From assembly GCF_000307875.1 (NCBI RefSeq), contig NZ_AJLS01000183.1, positions 1 through 41,651 on the forward strand: a stretch of DNA of 41,651 nucleotides. The letters run 5' to 3'. Under the pieces are notes generated by a model. That model had not been told where the DNA came from and ran no database searches. It was given only the letters and a program-made list of their open reading frames with translations. Source of the DNA: Neobacillus bataviensis LMG 21833. Its GTDB lineage: Bacteria > Bacillota > Bacilli > Bacillales > Cytobacillaceae. A program made the position numbers and the translations under genes. Below, in pieces: positions 1-7,930 of the stretch (position 1 is the stretch's first letter; each line of letters starts with the position of its first letter).

Positions 1-1
1 C

Positions 2-316
2 ATGAAGCGCTTTGGAATATCCATTCATGAAGCTGCTAGTTTTGTTATAGCCCGGAGGGCATTAGGTTTTAAAGAGATACTCCCACCAGTGTTGCATGCA
101 CTTTTACCGGAGAAGATAACTGGTATGCATCATTGGGCGCAGTGGGCGTATATTTCTAAAATCCTGAAAGATGTTCGTGTTTGTGCGTTCTATCAATCAG
201 ATCTTTTTGATATAGACAAGTTTCGTTCTACGAATGAATTCTTTGCTCCAGGTACTTTAACAAACTTGGAGCAAAAAGGTTTGTCGAAGTTGAAAAGTGG
301 AAAAACCGCCTCCTAG
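2..316 (+). CDS. TnpB-related protein, C-terminal end (partial at window edge)
   Basis: The frame is open to the left edge of the window, so the methionine at position 2 is probably internal. The 104 visible residues begin with GISIHEAASFVIARRAL and end in LSKLKSGKTAS, which I recognise as the C-terminus of the TnpB-related accessory proteins of Bacillaceae IS200/IS605 elements. TnpB proteins are RNA-guided nucleases whose guide RNA is made from the 3' end of the gene and the element end. The visible part holds no complete RuvC motif, so activity cannot be judged. The hairpin-rich tail that follows fits this assignment. Family assignment comes from memory of similar proteins. Confidence 0.65.
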   Translation: MKRFGISIHEAASFVIARRALGFKEILPPVLHALLPEKITGMHHWAQWAYISKILKDVRVCAFYQSDLFDIDKFRSTNEFFAPGTLTNLEQKGLSKLKSGKTAS

Positions 317-427
317 TTGGACGGGAGACGGTCATATATCTTAAGCTCCTATGATATATGTCTTATTATTTAAAGAATCCCCCACTTCAAACAACCCGTA
401 AGGGATGTTAAGTGGTGGGTAGTTCAA
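306..427 (+). ncRNA. Element-end hairpin array, possible omega-RNA/reRNA 3' region
   Basis: Three stems follow one another from the end of the TnpB-related frame to the element end. The first is CCGCCTCC (306-313) with GGAGACGG (324-331). The second is CATATATC (333-340) with GATATATG (353-360). The third is CCCCCACTT (379-387) with AAGTGGTGGG (410-419), enclosing AACAACCC (390-397) with GGGATGTT (402-409). The last is the subterminal hairpin expected at an IS200/IS605 right end. A TnpB guide-RNA scaffold normally sits exactly here. If transcribed, its guide would read into 428 onward. The RNA function is inference. Confidence 0.4.
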
Positions 428-1224
428 TGCTAATTCCTCTAATTTATAAATATGTACCCGATTCTTTAAATCTCTTAGCTGCAAAAGGAAAGAATGATAA
501 GCTTGAAAGCGTATTAGAAAGATTTGTACCTGGTATTGATCGTAAACGCATTATTGCCGATAAATCTGAAATGTCAGTACATCCAAAGGCTTCATTGCCA
601 GATTTATTCAAAAATAATTTAGCCCTAAGTACAATAATGCTTTGGATTATCTATTTTATGGGTCTATTAATGATATTTGGATTAAATACATGGCTTCCGT
701 CTTTAATTAAGGAATCTGTTCCTAGTTTGCAAACAGGTCTTGCCTTTTTAATCGTACTTAATGCAAGTGCTATTCTTGGAACAGTCGTATTCGGATTACT
801 TGCCGATAAAAATGGTGCAAAAAAACAACTCATTATCATTTATGTAGCAGGCGCATTCGCTATATCTTTACTTGGTTTTACAACTAATATCCCGCTTCTT
901 TACCTTTTTAGTGCGATAGCAGGTATCTGTACTACCGGGGCTCAAAATCTACTAAATGCATTTACATCACAATACTATCCTTATCACGTGCGTTCAACGG
1001 CTCTTGGATTTGCAAACGGAGTAGGAAGAATAGGTGGAATAGTTGGTCCGACATTTGGAGGAGTTTTATTATCTTTAGCAGCCCCTTCGCAATTTAACTT
1101 TATCGCATTTGGTATCCCAGGTGCCATTATTGCAATTGCATTAATATTTGTCTCTACCCATAAAGAAGCAGTAAATACTAATTGGGTAAAAGGAGCCGGA
1201 CAATTATCCGAGCAACCTAAATAA
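428..1224 (+). pseudogene. MFS transporter (AAHS type), C-terminal half, truncated by the IS element
   Basis: The open frame begins with element-derived codons (ATG at 412) and becomes transporter-like from LIPLIYKYVPDSLNLL onward. It contains the central cytoplasmic loop and about six membrane segments, with the MFS loop motif GLLADKNGAKK and the segment ALGFANGVGRIGGIVGP, close to the same region of the intact transporter at 20030-21358. The first half (about 200 residues, six helices and the substrate-entry motif) is missing. The element junction at 427/428 explains the break. It is followed after 106 bases by an alpha/beta hydrolase, the same pairing as at 20030-22285. Loss of function is inferred from the missing half. 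Confidence 0.85.
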
Positions 1225-1240
1225 TTTAAGTATATTTACT

Positions 1241-1291
1241 AAAGGGAATCTCACAGTCGTTATACCAATTAACGACCCTGAATTTCCCTTT
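1241..1291 (+). terminator. Hairpin after the MFS remnant
   Basis: AAAGGGAA (1241-1248) pairs with TTCCCTTT (1284-1291), with an inner GTCGTTA/TAACGAC stem. No strong T run follows, so it may be an attenuator or a processing stem between the MFS remnant and the hydrolase rather than a full terminator. Confidence 0.4.
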
Positions 1292-1330
1292 CCTTCGTCC
1301 AAGGAATTACCTTAGAAAGGAAGATGGAAC

Positions 1331-2236
1331 ATGGTTGATAATCAAATGAGAGCTCAAAGAAATGTAGTTTATGGAGAAACAGATCAAGAAAAGTTAACAG
1401 CGGATATTTACATGCCCAACAAAGGCGAAAACCTGCCTGTTGTAATACTAATTCACGGTGGAGCCTTTCAATCAGGCTCAAAGGAAATGTATGCCGAATG
1501 GGGATCCTATTTGGCACAGTCTGGGTTTGTAGCAATGGCAGTCAATTATCGCTTAGCTACTTCAAAATATTCCACTTGGCCTAGCGTACTAGATGATATC
1601 CATCAGGCAGCTAACTGGTTGGTGGGCAAAGCCAACGAATTTAACATAGATCCTCTAAAAATGGCTGTTATTGGGGACTCTGCTGGTGCCCATATCGGTA
1701 GTATTTTCTCCTTCCAGTCACAAGCGCGTTCTAGCTACAAAATTCAGGCTTGTGTAGGTGTTTATGGAGTATATGATTTAACACATCCTGGCTCTAACCG
1801 AGAGGCACAAATGTTTCAAAAACTTATCGGTAAACCTTTTAATGAAGCCTCAAACGTATATAAAGAAGCCTCTACCTATTACTATATAGAAGATGCGATA
1901 TCAAGTCCTACTTTTGATACAGACTTTTTCCTGATCTGGGGAGATTCGGATATCGTAGCATCACCTTCTCATTCTGAGAACTTAACTCAGGAATCAGGTT
2001 TGAATGTAAAAACCCTAGTGTATCCAGGTCAGGGCCATTTTTGGTTTAACCTTACACCAGGCTTAGAAGGTGGAGCACTTAAGGATTTCCCAAACAAAGA
2101 TGTTGCGCCAAAAGTAATACAATTTTTAAAGGATAGCTTAGATTCCTCTGTAATTGGTATACTTTCAAAACCGCAGATTCAAAAGTTAGTAAAACCTGCA
2201 AAATTCAAAGGTAAATGCAAAGTATTATTTGTTTGA
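1331..2236 (+). CDS. Alpha/beta hydrolase (BD-FAE / arylformamidase-like)
   Basis: This 301-residue cytoplasmic hydrolase has the oxyanion motif HGGAF (42-46), the nucleophile elbow GDSAGAH with Ser117, an acid in WGDSD (Asp205 or Asp207) and His236 in GQGHFWF. Those features place it with small carboxylesterases and kynurenine-formamidase-like enzymes. It is clearly paralogous to 21377-22285, matching through the long segment around YRLATS and ending with the same KxxIxFLK region. An AAGGAAG ribosome site precedes ATG 1331. It follows the broken MFS gene, so the two were probably an uptake-and-hydrolysis pair. Hydrolysis of N-formylkynurenine or of an anthranilate ester or amide is plausible from the context but not shown. 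Confidence 0.85.
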   Translation: MVDNQMRAQRNVVYGETDQEKLTADIYMPNKGENLPVVILIHGGAFQSGSKEMYAEWGSYLAQSGFVAMAVNYRLATSKYSTWPSVLDDIHQAANWLVGKANEFNIDPLKMAVIGDSAGAHIGSIFSFQSQARSSYKIQACVGVYGVYDLTHPGSNREAQMFQKLIGKPFNEASNVYKEASTYYYIEDAISSPTFDTDFFLIWGDSDIVASPSHSENLTQESGLNVKTLVYPGQGHFWFNLTPGLEGGALKDFPNKDVAPKVIQFLKDSLDSSVIGILSKPQIQKLVKPAKFKGKCKVLFV

Positions 2237-2294
2237 AAATATTTTCAAATGAACCATCACACACTCAAGGTTAAGTATGTTAACTCCAAAATAA

Positions 2295-2323
2295 TTTTAA
2301 TATTCTAATACCTTTGGTATAAT
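2295..2323 (+). promoter_or_regulatory. Possible promoter of the first Crp-like gene
   Basis: A perfect TATAAT at 2318-2323 lies 17 bases after TTTTAA (2295-2300), a weak -35. The next gene starts at 2402. The -10 is convincing; the -35 is poor, which would suit an activated promoter. Confidence 0.4.
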
Positions 2324-2401
2324 ATTAATTAATATATTGTTATGAAATTAACTATTAATCTTTATTTAACCTAATTGATTTTGAATGGTGGTGACATATC
2401 A

Positions 2402-3064
2402 ATGAATAATAATGAACTTAGTTGGGATTCCTTTATCGCCATGGGGTATGGAGAAAAAAAGGTATATAAAAAAAAGGAAATTTTGTTTCATCCCGGAGAA
2501 ATAGGCAAAGGATTTTATTATCTTTTAGCAGGAGAAGTAAAAATCAGTGTAATTTCGCGCGAAGGACATGAGAGAGACATTGACTACGTCACTCCAGGGG
2601 AATTAATTGGTGTACAAGGTATGCAAAACGAGCCTTATACCTATACAGCAAAGGCTACCATTTCCTCCACCGTCTATTTCTTTTCAAACCTAATGTTTAA
2701 CCAATTATGCGCCAAGCTTCCTGAAGCAGCAAGTGTTCGCACAAATTCTTTAATAATGAAAGTTCGATTATTGGCAGAATCAATAAATATTCTTACTGCT
2801 CCAGCTGAATATCGACTTGCTCATTTTCTATATGGCTTGTATCTCAAAAAAGAAGACCCTAAAATCAAAATTAGTCGGACCTCATTAGGGCATTTTATTG
2901 GGACTTCGAGAATTACTGTTTATAAAATAATTAGACAACTAGAACAGGATGGTCTAATTGAAATAAATAAAGGCTATATTTATTTACTAGACATAAATAA
3001 ACTTAAAACTTTTTTAGAATCCTCCCTTCAACCTTCTCATCAAGCATGTCATACGAAGAATTAG
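2402..3064 (+). CDS. Crp/Fnr-family transcription regulator
   Basis: The start ATG 2402 was chosen because GGTGGTGA (2387-2394) sits 7 bases upstream; an in-frame TTG at 2375 has no such site. The 220-residue protein has an N-terminal cyclic-nucleotide-type beta-roll (about 25-125, with GKGFYYLLAGEVKIS), a dimerisation helix, and a C-terminal winged helix (about 150-210) with recognition helix SRITVYKIIRQLEQDG. The phosphate-binding signature of cAMP receptors (GE-x-GE followed by R and S/T) is not evident, and there is no N-terminal FNR cysteine cluster. The ligand is therefore unknown. A second regulator of the same family follows at 3193. The target is possibly the adjacent hydrolase/transporter module (inference). 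Confidence 0.9.
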   Translation: MNNNELSWDSFIAMGYGEKKVYKKKEILFHPGEIGKGFYYLLAGEVKISVISREGHERDIDYVTPGELIGVQGMQNEPYTYTAKATISSTVYFFSNLMFNQLCAKLPEAASVRTNSLIMKVRLLAESINILTAPAEYRLAHFLYGLYLKKEDPKIKISRTSLGHFIGTSRITVYKIIRQLEQDGLIEINKGYIYLLDINKLKTFLESSLQPSHQACHTKN

Positions 3065-3101
3065 TTTAAAAAATATTGTACTTTTCGTGTATAACAACCA
3101 A

Positions 3102-3138
3102 ACAAATGAAAGCACTTTCAAAAATAGCGTTCATTTGT
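3102..3138. promoter_or_regulatory. Nested dyads upstream of the second Crp-like gene (cre-like core)
   Basis: ACAAATGAA (3102-3110) and TTCATTTGT (3130-3138) are perfect inverted 9-mers. Overlapping the left arm is the palindrome TGAAAGCACTTTCA (3107-3120), which resembles a CcpA cre box except that the central CG is CA. It lies between two regulator genes, so autoregulation or carbon control is possible. Confidence 0.4.
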
Positions 3139-3192
3139 GGATAAAAATCGTATCTATTTATTTTTCCACATTTCAACAAGGGGGGATTTTTA

Positions 3193-3825
3193 TTGTCGCA
3201 GTATACCACAGATAAGCAAAATAAACATTTCATAGAACCTTACTTAAGGTACGCAGAAAGAATATTTATAAGAAAAAAAACGATTCTATTTCAACAAAAT
3301 GAAAAAGGACAGGGATTTTACTTTTTAAAGGATGGATTTGTTAAAATTACCACTACAGATTATAAAAAAAATACTAGAATTATAGATATTCCCACTTCCG
3401 GGACATTAATCGGTGAACAGGTACTTAATGGAATGCCTTATTTTTCTACTGCCACTGTCATAAAGGATTCAATTTTATATTACTTTTCAATACAAACATA
3501 TAATAAGCTAATTCAAGATTATCCTGAAATCGAAAATTTAGTTGTTAATTCTATAATAGACAAAGTAAAACTTCTTCTTTCTGATATAAATGTAAAGAGT
3601 ATTCCAACGGAGAATCAGGTAGCCTTTTGCTTATTAAAATTAATCGATATTTACAAAGATGTTGAAATCGATTTAACACAACAAGAATTATCTGATTTTA
3701 CCGGTTTGACCCGTATAACCATTTATAAAATTTTGAAGAAGTGGGAGGAAGACGGTATACTTCAGATTAAAAATAGAAAAATATATATTTATAAGCCTTA
3801 TATACTTAAAGACTACATAGATTAA
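3193..3825 (+). CDS. Crp/Fnr-family transcription regulator (second copy)
   Basis: The start is TTG 3193, supported by an AAGGGGGG ribosome site ending 7 bases upstream. The 210-residue protein keeps the beta-roll (GQGFYFLKDGFVKIT), the dimerisation helix and a C-terminal helix-turn-helix (about 160-200; DFTGLTRITIYKILKKW). It is a diverged paralogue of the gene at 2402-3064, with the same order of domains. As there, the residues that bind cAMP are not recognisable. The coding sequence is very AT-rich compared with the catabolic genes further right. It ends 16 bases before the converging oxidoreductase gene on the other strand, with no clear terminator between them. Confidence 0.88.
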   Translation: MSQYTTDKQNKHFIEPYLRYAERIFIRKKTILFQQNEKGQGFYFLKDGFVKITTTDYKKNTRIIDIPTSGTLIGEQVLNGMPYFSTATVIKDSILYYFSIQTYNKLIQDYPEIENLVVNSIIDKVKLLLSDINVKSIPTENQVAFCLLKLIDIYKDVEIDLTQQELSDFTGLTRITIYKILKKWEEDGILQIKNRKIYIYKPYILKDYID

Positions 3826-3841
3826 GACCGAAACCCTTTTC

Positions 3842-5452
3842 TTAATGTACCGATTCAAGTTGTTTTTTTCTCTTAAAGTTTTTTCTAAGCAGGCGTTTAG
3901 CTAACAAATAACCGGAAGTGGCATTTAATCCTGCGCCCGGCCAAGTGGAAGCTCCAACAAGATAAAGTCCTTCAATGGGTGTGTCGTACTTAGACCTTCC
4001 TGGGATCGGACGAAATAAGTAATTTTGCTGGAGTTGGTGGCTTCCTCCCACACTATCCCCACCAACAAGATTAGGATTTTCTTTTACTAAATCAGCCGGA
4101 GACATAGTACAGGCTGATAATATTTTCTGTTTGATGTCAGGTGCATAATGCGAAATTTTATCAATGACCCTTTCTGCATATTGTTCCTTTATATTCTCCC
4201 AAGTATCGGGATGAATAAGATCCAATGCATCTGACTTCGGCCTATACGGGAGAGCACGCACCTGAACCCACAAAGTATGCTTTCCTTCTGGAGCGCGGGA
4301 CGAATCAACAGCGGATTGTTGTCCGATGACAAGCATTGGGCTGGCTGGAAGCCTTTGGTTTAAAGCATCCGTATAGGTCTGTGCAACATCGGATGTATAG
4401 GGACAAATATGCACGTAACAAAATTGGGAAAGGTCCTCACTGGCATTCCATTTCAATGGGCCATCCAATGCCATATGGATCATCATGGTGCCCGGCCCAT
4501 TCTGAAATTTCCGAGCCTTTTGCACGTAAATAGAAGGAAGCGCTTCAACCGGAACTAATTTTTCAATTAGCTGTGATGGATGAATATTGGCGATTACGGC
4601 ATGTTGAGCATAGACTTTTTGTCCATCCCCCAATATGACACCTACAGCCCGTCCATTTTCAAGCAATATTTGCTCTACCTGTCTCCCCAGCTCCACTTTG
4701 CCTCCCATCGATTCTAACAAAGAAACCATGGCGTTAATCATATTGCTTATACCGCCTTTTGCCAACGCCATGCCGTTCTTGTAGTCTAACGGAACTTCAA
4801 GGAATGGAAACATCGCTCCTCCTGCAACATCAGGAGCATAATCCAGATGAAATCCCCAAGGAATAAACAAAGATTTGATCTTCTCTGATTCAAACCACGA
4901 TTCGGTAAATTGACGAGAAGTAGAAAGAAGCATTTTTACCAAGTCAAGGACACCGTCCCTGCCAACGTTCCTGTATAATTTATACACTTCCCGAACTAAC
5001 GGCCACGAAGGCATCTCCTTTTGTGATAAAGACATTAGATAAGGAGAAACCTGTTCAAAATAGGCAAGCAGCTGTTTCCATGATTCGGCGTCCTTCAAAG
5101 ACTGTCTAGCAAATTCATTTAGGGTCTTCAGCTTATCCATATAAACCCGGACCACATCGCCATCGGGAAAAGCACTGGCAAACGGTTTATCCGCAATGAC
5201 TACTTCCAATCCTTTTTCATGCAGTTGTTTGCCCATTTCCTTGTAGATTGGTGATCCAAGAAATAATCCAATATTCGTGGCAAATAAATCATGCCGGAAC
5301 CCCTTTATTGTCACCTCGGAAGTTTTTGCAGCTCCACCAGGCAGCTTGGAACGTTCAAGGACTAGTACCTTATAACCTTCTCGAGCCAGCATTAATGCAG
5401 TAGTCAATCCATTATGTCCTGAACCTATAATGATAAAATCAGCGTCATACAT
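3842..5452 (-). CDS. FAD-dependent oxidoreductase, phytoene-desaturase-like
   Basis: The 536-residue protein starts with a dinucleotide-binding fold, IIIGSGHNGLTTA (7-19) followed by ERSKLPGGAA, and ends with the C-terminal FAD motif GLYLVGASTWPGAGLNATSGY, the layout of CrtI/amine-oxidase-type enzymes. ATG 5452 is preferred because GGAGGG lies 5 bases upstream; a TTG further up (5479) lacks one. It is the third gene after the HpaB-family monooxygenase and the FMN adenylyltransferase-like gene, all on the - strand, so it may share their transcript. No carotenoid genes are near. Its substrate is unknown; it could act on an aromatic or a side product of the pathway. It does not look like the small flavin reductase that such a monooxygenase needs. 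Confidence 0.8.
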   Translation of the reverse strand: MYDADFIIIGSGHNGLTTALMLAREGYKVLVLERSKLPGGAAKTSEVTIKGFRHDLFATNIGLFLGSPIYKEMGKQLHEKGLEVVIADKPFASAFPDGDVVRVYMDKLKTLNEFARQSLKDAESWKQLLAYFEQVSPYLMSLSQKEMPSWPLVREVYKLYRNVGRDGVLDLVKMLLSTSRQFTESWFESEKIKSLFIPWGFHLDYAPDVAGGAMFPFLEVPLDYKNGMALAKGGISNMINAMVSLLESMGGKVELGRQVEQILLENGRAVGVILGDGQKVYAQHAVIANIHPSQLIEKLVPVEALPSIYVQKARKFQNGPGTMMIHMALDGPLKWNASEDLSQFCYVHICPYTSDVAQTYTDALNQRLPASPMLVIGQQSAVDSSRAPEGKHTLWVQVRALPYRPKSDALDLIHPDTWENIKEQYAERVIDKISHYAPDIKQKILSACTMSPADLVKENPNLVGGDSVGGSHQLQQNYLFRPIPGRSKYDTPIEGLYLVGASTWPGAGLNATSGYLLAKRLLRKNFKRKKQLESVH

Positions 5453-5497
5453 AAGAACCCTCCATTCTAACGCTTGCAAACTTATTGAATGAATTGA

Positions 5498-6022
5498 CTA
5501 ACGTCCTAGTAAAGCAACTGATTCTTCCATCTGTCCCTGAGAAATCAGTTCTCGTATTCTTGTAGATGAAATAACCTTTCCTCCAGAACAACAAACTGGT
5601 TTCATGACCCGAACATTGAAATAAGTTCGAAGGAGATTGATATCTCCCTCTCGATTTTTGCCAAAACGAAAGTCACTGCCCACAATGATTTCTAATGGAT
5701 TAAGGCGTTTTAAATATTTTATAAAATCAATAGGCGGACGAGATATATAAAATTCATCAAACTTTGCTACTACTACATAATCAACCTCTAACTGTTTGAT
5801 CAAAGTCAGTTTCTCTTTCACTGGAGTTAAAATACGAACCCCCTGAAAGTAAAATCGGGGTGGAGGATCGAAAGTGTATACCAAACTCGGTACTCTTAGC
5901 ACTTTAGATCTTTCCACCGCTTCTCCAATCACGGTCTGATGCCCTTGATGAACTCCATCAAATGCTCCGATGGCTATAACTGATCCAGACAGCTTTAAAC
6001 TTCCTTCTGAATATGTTTCTAT
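5498..6022 (-). CDS. Stand-alone FMN adenylyltransferase (RibF N-domain-like), FAD supply for the monooxygenase
   Basis: The protein matches only the adenylyltransferase half of bifunctional RibF: GAFDGVHQGHQ (nucleotide-binding loop), GSDFRFGKNREGD, and SSTRIRELI near the end. The riboflavin-kinase domain is absent; it stops at about 175-180 residues. It would make FAD from FMN and ATP. The Geobacillus thermodenitrificans anthranilate 3-monooxygenase system includes a flavin-adenylylating partner, and here the gene follows the HpaB-family gene after about 110 bases, which fits. The start is odd: a perfect AGGAGGT (6036-6030) lies 7 bases before an ATA codon (6022-6020), while the upstream TTG (6046) has no good ribosome site. 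I annotate ATA as the start; TTG 6046 is the alternative. Confidence 0.82.
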   Translation of the reverse strand: METYSEGSLKLSGSVIAIGAFDGVHQGHQTVIGEAVERSKVLRVPSLVYTFDPPPRFYFQGVRILTPVKEKLTLIKQLEVDYVVVAKFDEFYISRPPIDFIKYLKRLNPLEIIVGSDFRFGKNREGDINLLRTYFNVRVMKPVCCSGGKVISSTRIRELISQGQMEESVALLGR

Positions 6023-6135
6023 ATCGCTTACCTCCTCAGAAAACAATATCCTGTCTATCGAATAAACGTATTTCCATATTCAGATAAATTGTTTTCGAGA
6101 TCATCCAAAATACCTTTAAATTGTAAATATAGATA

Positions 6136-7617
6136 TTACTTATTTGATAGTTCCTTCAACTGACCTACTTTTAATGCTTCATCTACCATATCAAACTTAC
6201 TATTCCTTTTAATATTATTGTAGAATATAGCTTTCTTTCGTATTGGATCGCCAGTATAATAGCGTTCATATTGAAGTAAACGCTGTCCAAATGCTTCACC
6301 ACATAAATCCCAAGCTAATTTAAATATGCTTACACGTTCGACCCCAGAAATACCTTCTCTTCCGACATAATAACGATCTAAATCTTCCCTTAATTCTTCA
6401 CTTTCAAAATCAGCACCTGTTGGGGAAAGCAATAGCCCACCTGCTCCTAAAATTTGCATTACTTCAATAGCACGTGGATACATATTTGGCATGTGACCAC
6501 GAATCGTTTCAAGAGTAACTCCATTTGGCATTACCTCACCCTCTGGTGTAGTCTCATATTCATATTCGGCAGCATGTAACAATGCTCTAATGGTTTCCAC
6601 AGACTGGAATAATTCTCCGAGTTTTTCTTGTACATGTAAATATGCATCGACACCAATTGAATCAGCCAATCTAGCTGCTACTTCTGCGGCAAATTGTAAC
6701 TTTACAAGTCCTCTTACTGCTGACTGATGAGAAGGTTGTTGAGCAATTCCCGTTTTTGGATAAAGTAGATTCGCAGCTTCAACATTGTTATAAAGAAACA
6801 CTCGATCCCAAGGAATTAAAACATCCTTAAACACAAGTAATGCATCAATTTCCTCAAAACGTGAGGCTAATGGATGGTCAAATAATGGACGTTTTCCATC
6901 TTGCATCGATTCACGGCAAATAATTCGAAGTCCTGGCGTATCAATAGGAAGTGCAAATGAGATAGCATACCGTTCATCTCCAGGTTGGAACCCAGGGAAA
7001 GTATAGATAATCACTTCATCTGTCACTGGGGCAAGTGTTGCTAAAAACTTTGCTCCCCTTACGATAAGACCATCTACTGTTTCCTCAACAACACCTAAAT
7101 GAGTAAACATATCCTTTTGTTCATGTGAAGACTTCCTGCGATCATTTTGAGGATTGACAATCGCATGGGTTAAAAACAAATCATTATCACGGATATATTT
7201 ATAATAATCACGGATATTTTCTCCCCATTGAGGATTATACTTTTCTAAGAAATGAGCGTTACTATACAAGGAGGTAAGGACTACATTTAAAAAGTCAGGA
7301 GATCTTCCCATCAAACCAAATGTAGCTTCTGCATAGGCTTCAAATGCCGTTCTGCGTTTAATTAAATCTTCATAACTTCTTGGTACTAAAAATGCATTGT
7401 TTACTCTTTCTCCAGTTTCTTCGCAGATATGAGTAATCTGTTCTTGATATTCGGGATCATGCTGCAGATCATATAATTTTGCTATTTCAATGACTGCCTG
7501 CTTTAATACGGGCTCATCTAATATATTTTCAACTTTTCTTCCTTCCAACCAAACCTCTGGTTTTCTCGACTTTACTGCATTGATATACTGTTCACCTGTA
7601 CGAATTCCCATATTCAT
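6136..7617 (-). CDS. HpaB-family flavin monooxygenase, probable anthranilate 3-monooxygenase (FAD)
   Basis: At 493 residues it has the length and layout of the oxygenase component of two-component 4-hydroxyphenylacetate 3-hydroxylases: the N-terminal RTGEQYINAVKSRKPEVWLEG, the central HAIVNPQNDRRKSSHEQKD and GLIVRGAKFLAT, and a C-terminal helical bundle with YYTGDPIRKKA. It uses FADH2 and O2. Context selects the substrate: kynureninase makes anthranilate, the nba-type operon starts at 3-hydroxyanthranilate, no kynurenine 3-monooxygenase is present, and an FMN adenylyltransferase gene follows. This is the layout known for Geobacillus anthranilate 3-monooxygenase. 4-hydroxyphenylacetate hydroxylation is the alternative. 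No FAD reductase gene is in the window. ATG 7617 follows AAAGGTGG by 5 bases. Confidence 0.85.
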   Translation of the reverse strand: MNMGIRTGEQYINAVKSRKPEVWLEGRKVENILDEPVLKQAVIEIAKLYDLQHDPEYQEQITHICEETGERVNNAFLVPRSYEDLIKRRTAFEAYAEATFGLMGRSPDFLNVVLTSLYSNAHFLEKYNPQWGENIRDYYKYIRDNDLFLTHAIVNPQNDRRKSSHEQKDMFTHLGVVEETVDGLIVRGAKFLATLAPVTDEVIIYTFPGFQPGDERYAISFALPIDTPGLRIICRESMQDGKRPLFDHPLASRFEEIDALLVFKDVLIPWDRVFLYNNVEAANLLYPKTGIAQQPSHQSAVRGLVKLQFAAEVAARLADSIGVDAYLHVQEKLGELFQSVETIRALLHAAEYEYETTPEGEVMPNGVTLETIRGHMPNMYPRAIEVMQILGAGGLLLSPTGADFESEELREDLDRYYVGREGISGVERVSIFKLAWDLCGEAFGQRLLQYERYYTGDPIRKKAIFYNNIKRNSKFDMVDEALKVGQLKELSNK

Positions 7618-7677
7618 CTATCCCACCTTTATATTTTTACCATCTATTGATTGATTTGCTTAATTTAATATTAATAC

Positions 7678-7691
7678 TGTAATCGTTTTCA
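7678..7691. promoter_or_regulatory. cre-like site (CcpA) in the hpaB-type gene promoter
   Basis: TGTAATCGTTTTCA fits the core of the Bacillus cre consensus WTGNAANCGNWNNCW. On the - strand it lies between TTTACA (-35-like) and TATTAA (-10-like), 18 bases apart, upstream of the monooxygenase start at 7617. That position would give carbon catabolite repression. Confidence 0.5.
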
Positions 7692-7728
7692 AACTGTAAA
7701 CCTATTAACATTTCAAAAAAACTTTCAT

Positions 7729-7761
7729 GATATTTGTAAAACTATCCGAGATATTTGTTAA
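7729..7761. repeat. Direct repeat GATATTTGTNAA, 21 bp apart
   Basis: GATATTTGTAAA (7729-7740) and GATATTTGTTAA (7750-7761) are repeated at exactly two helical turns, upstream of the monooxygenase promoter. They could be binding sites for an activator of this transcription unit; the factor is unknown. Confidence 0.35.
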
Positions 7762-7830
7762 ATAGTTAACGATTTGATTGTATTACTTGAATAGAACCAG
7801 TGTAGCGGACAAAATAAGCCAGCATCCCAG

Positions 7831-7877
7831 ATAAAAAAAAGGCTGCATTCAGAACCAAATAAGGTTAGAATGCAGCC
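7831..7877 (-). terminator. Rho-independent terminator of the aldehyde dehydrogenase remnant
   Basis: GGCTGCATTC (7841-7850) pairs perfectly with GAATGCAGCC (7868-7877). On the - strand the stem is followed by a run of eight T (the A run at 7833-7840). It isolates the monooxygenase unit from anything upstream. Confidence 0.85.
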
Positions 7878-7930
7878 ATTCTTATTTAACAATTCCCGAC
7901 AAAATCAAATATGGTTTCGGTAAATATTAA

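Larger units (their letters stand above)
1..427 (+). mobile_element. 3' part of an IS200/IS605-family element (left part outside window)
   Basis: The window opens inside a TnpB-related reading frame (stop at 314-316), followed by about 110 bases of stacked hairpins that end in GTTCAA at 422-427. IS200/IS605 elements end in a subterminal hairpin followed by a short TCAA-like cleavage site and make no target duplication. From 428 onward the sequence codes for the C-terminal half of an MFS transporter, so 427/428 is taken as the junction. Only the right end is visible; no tnpA can be seen. Confidence 0.7.
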
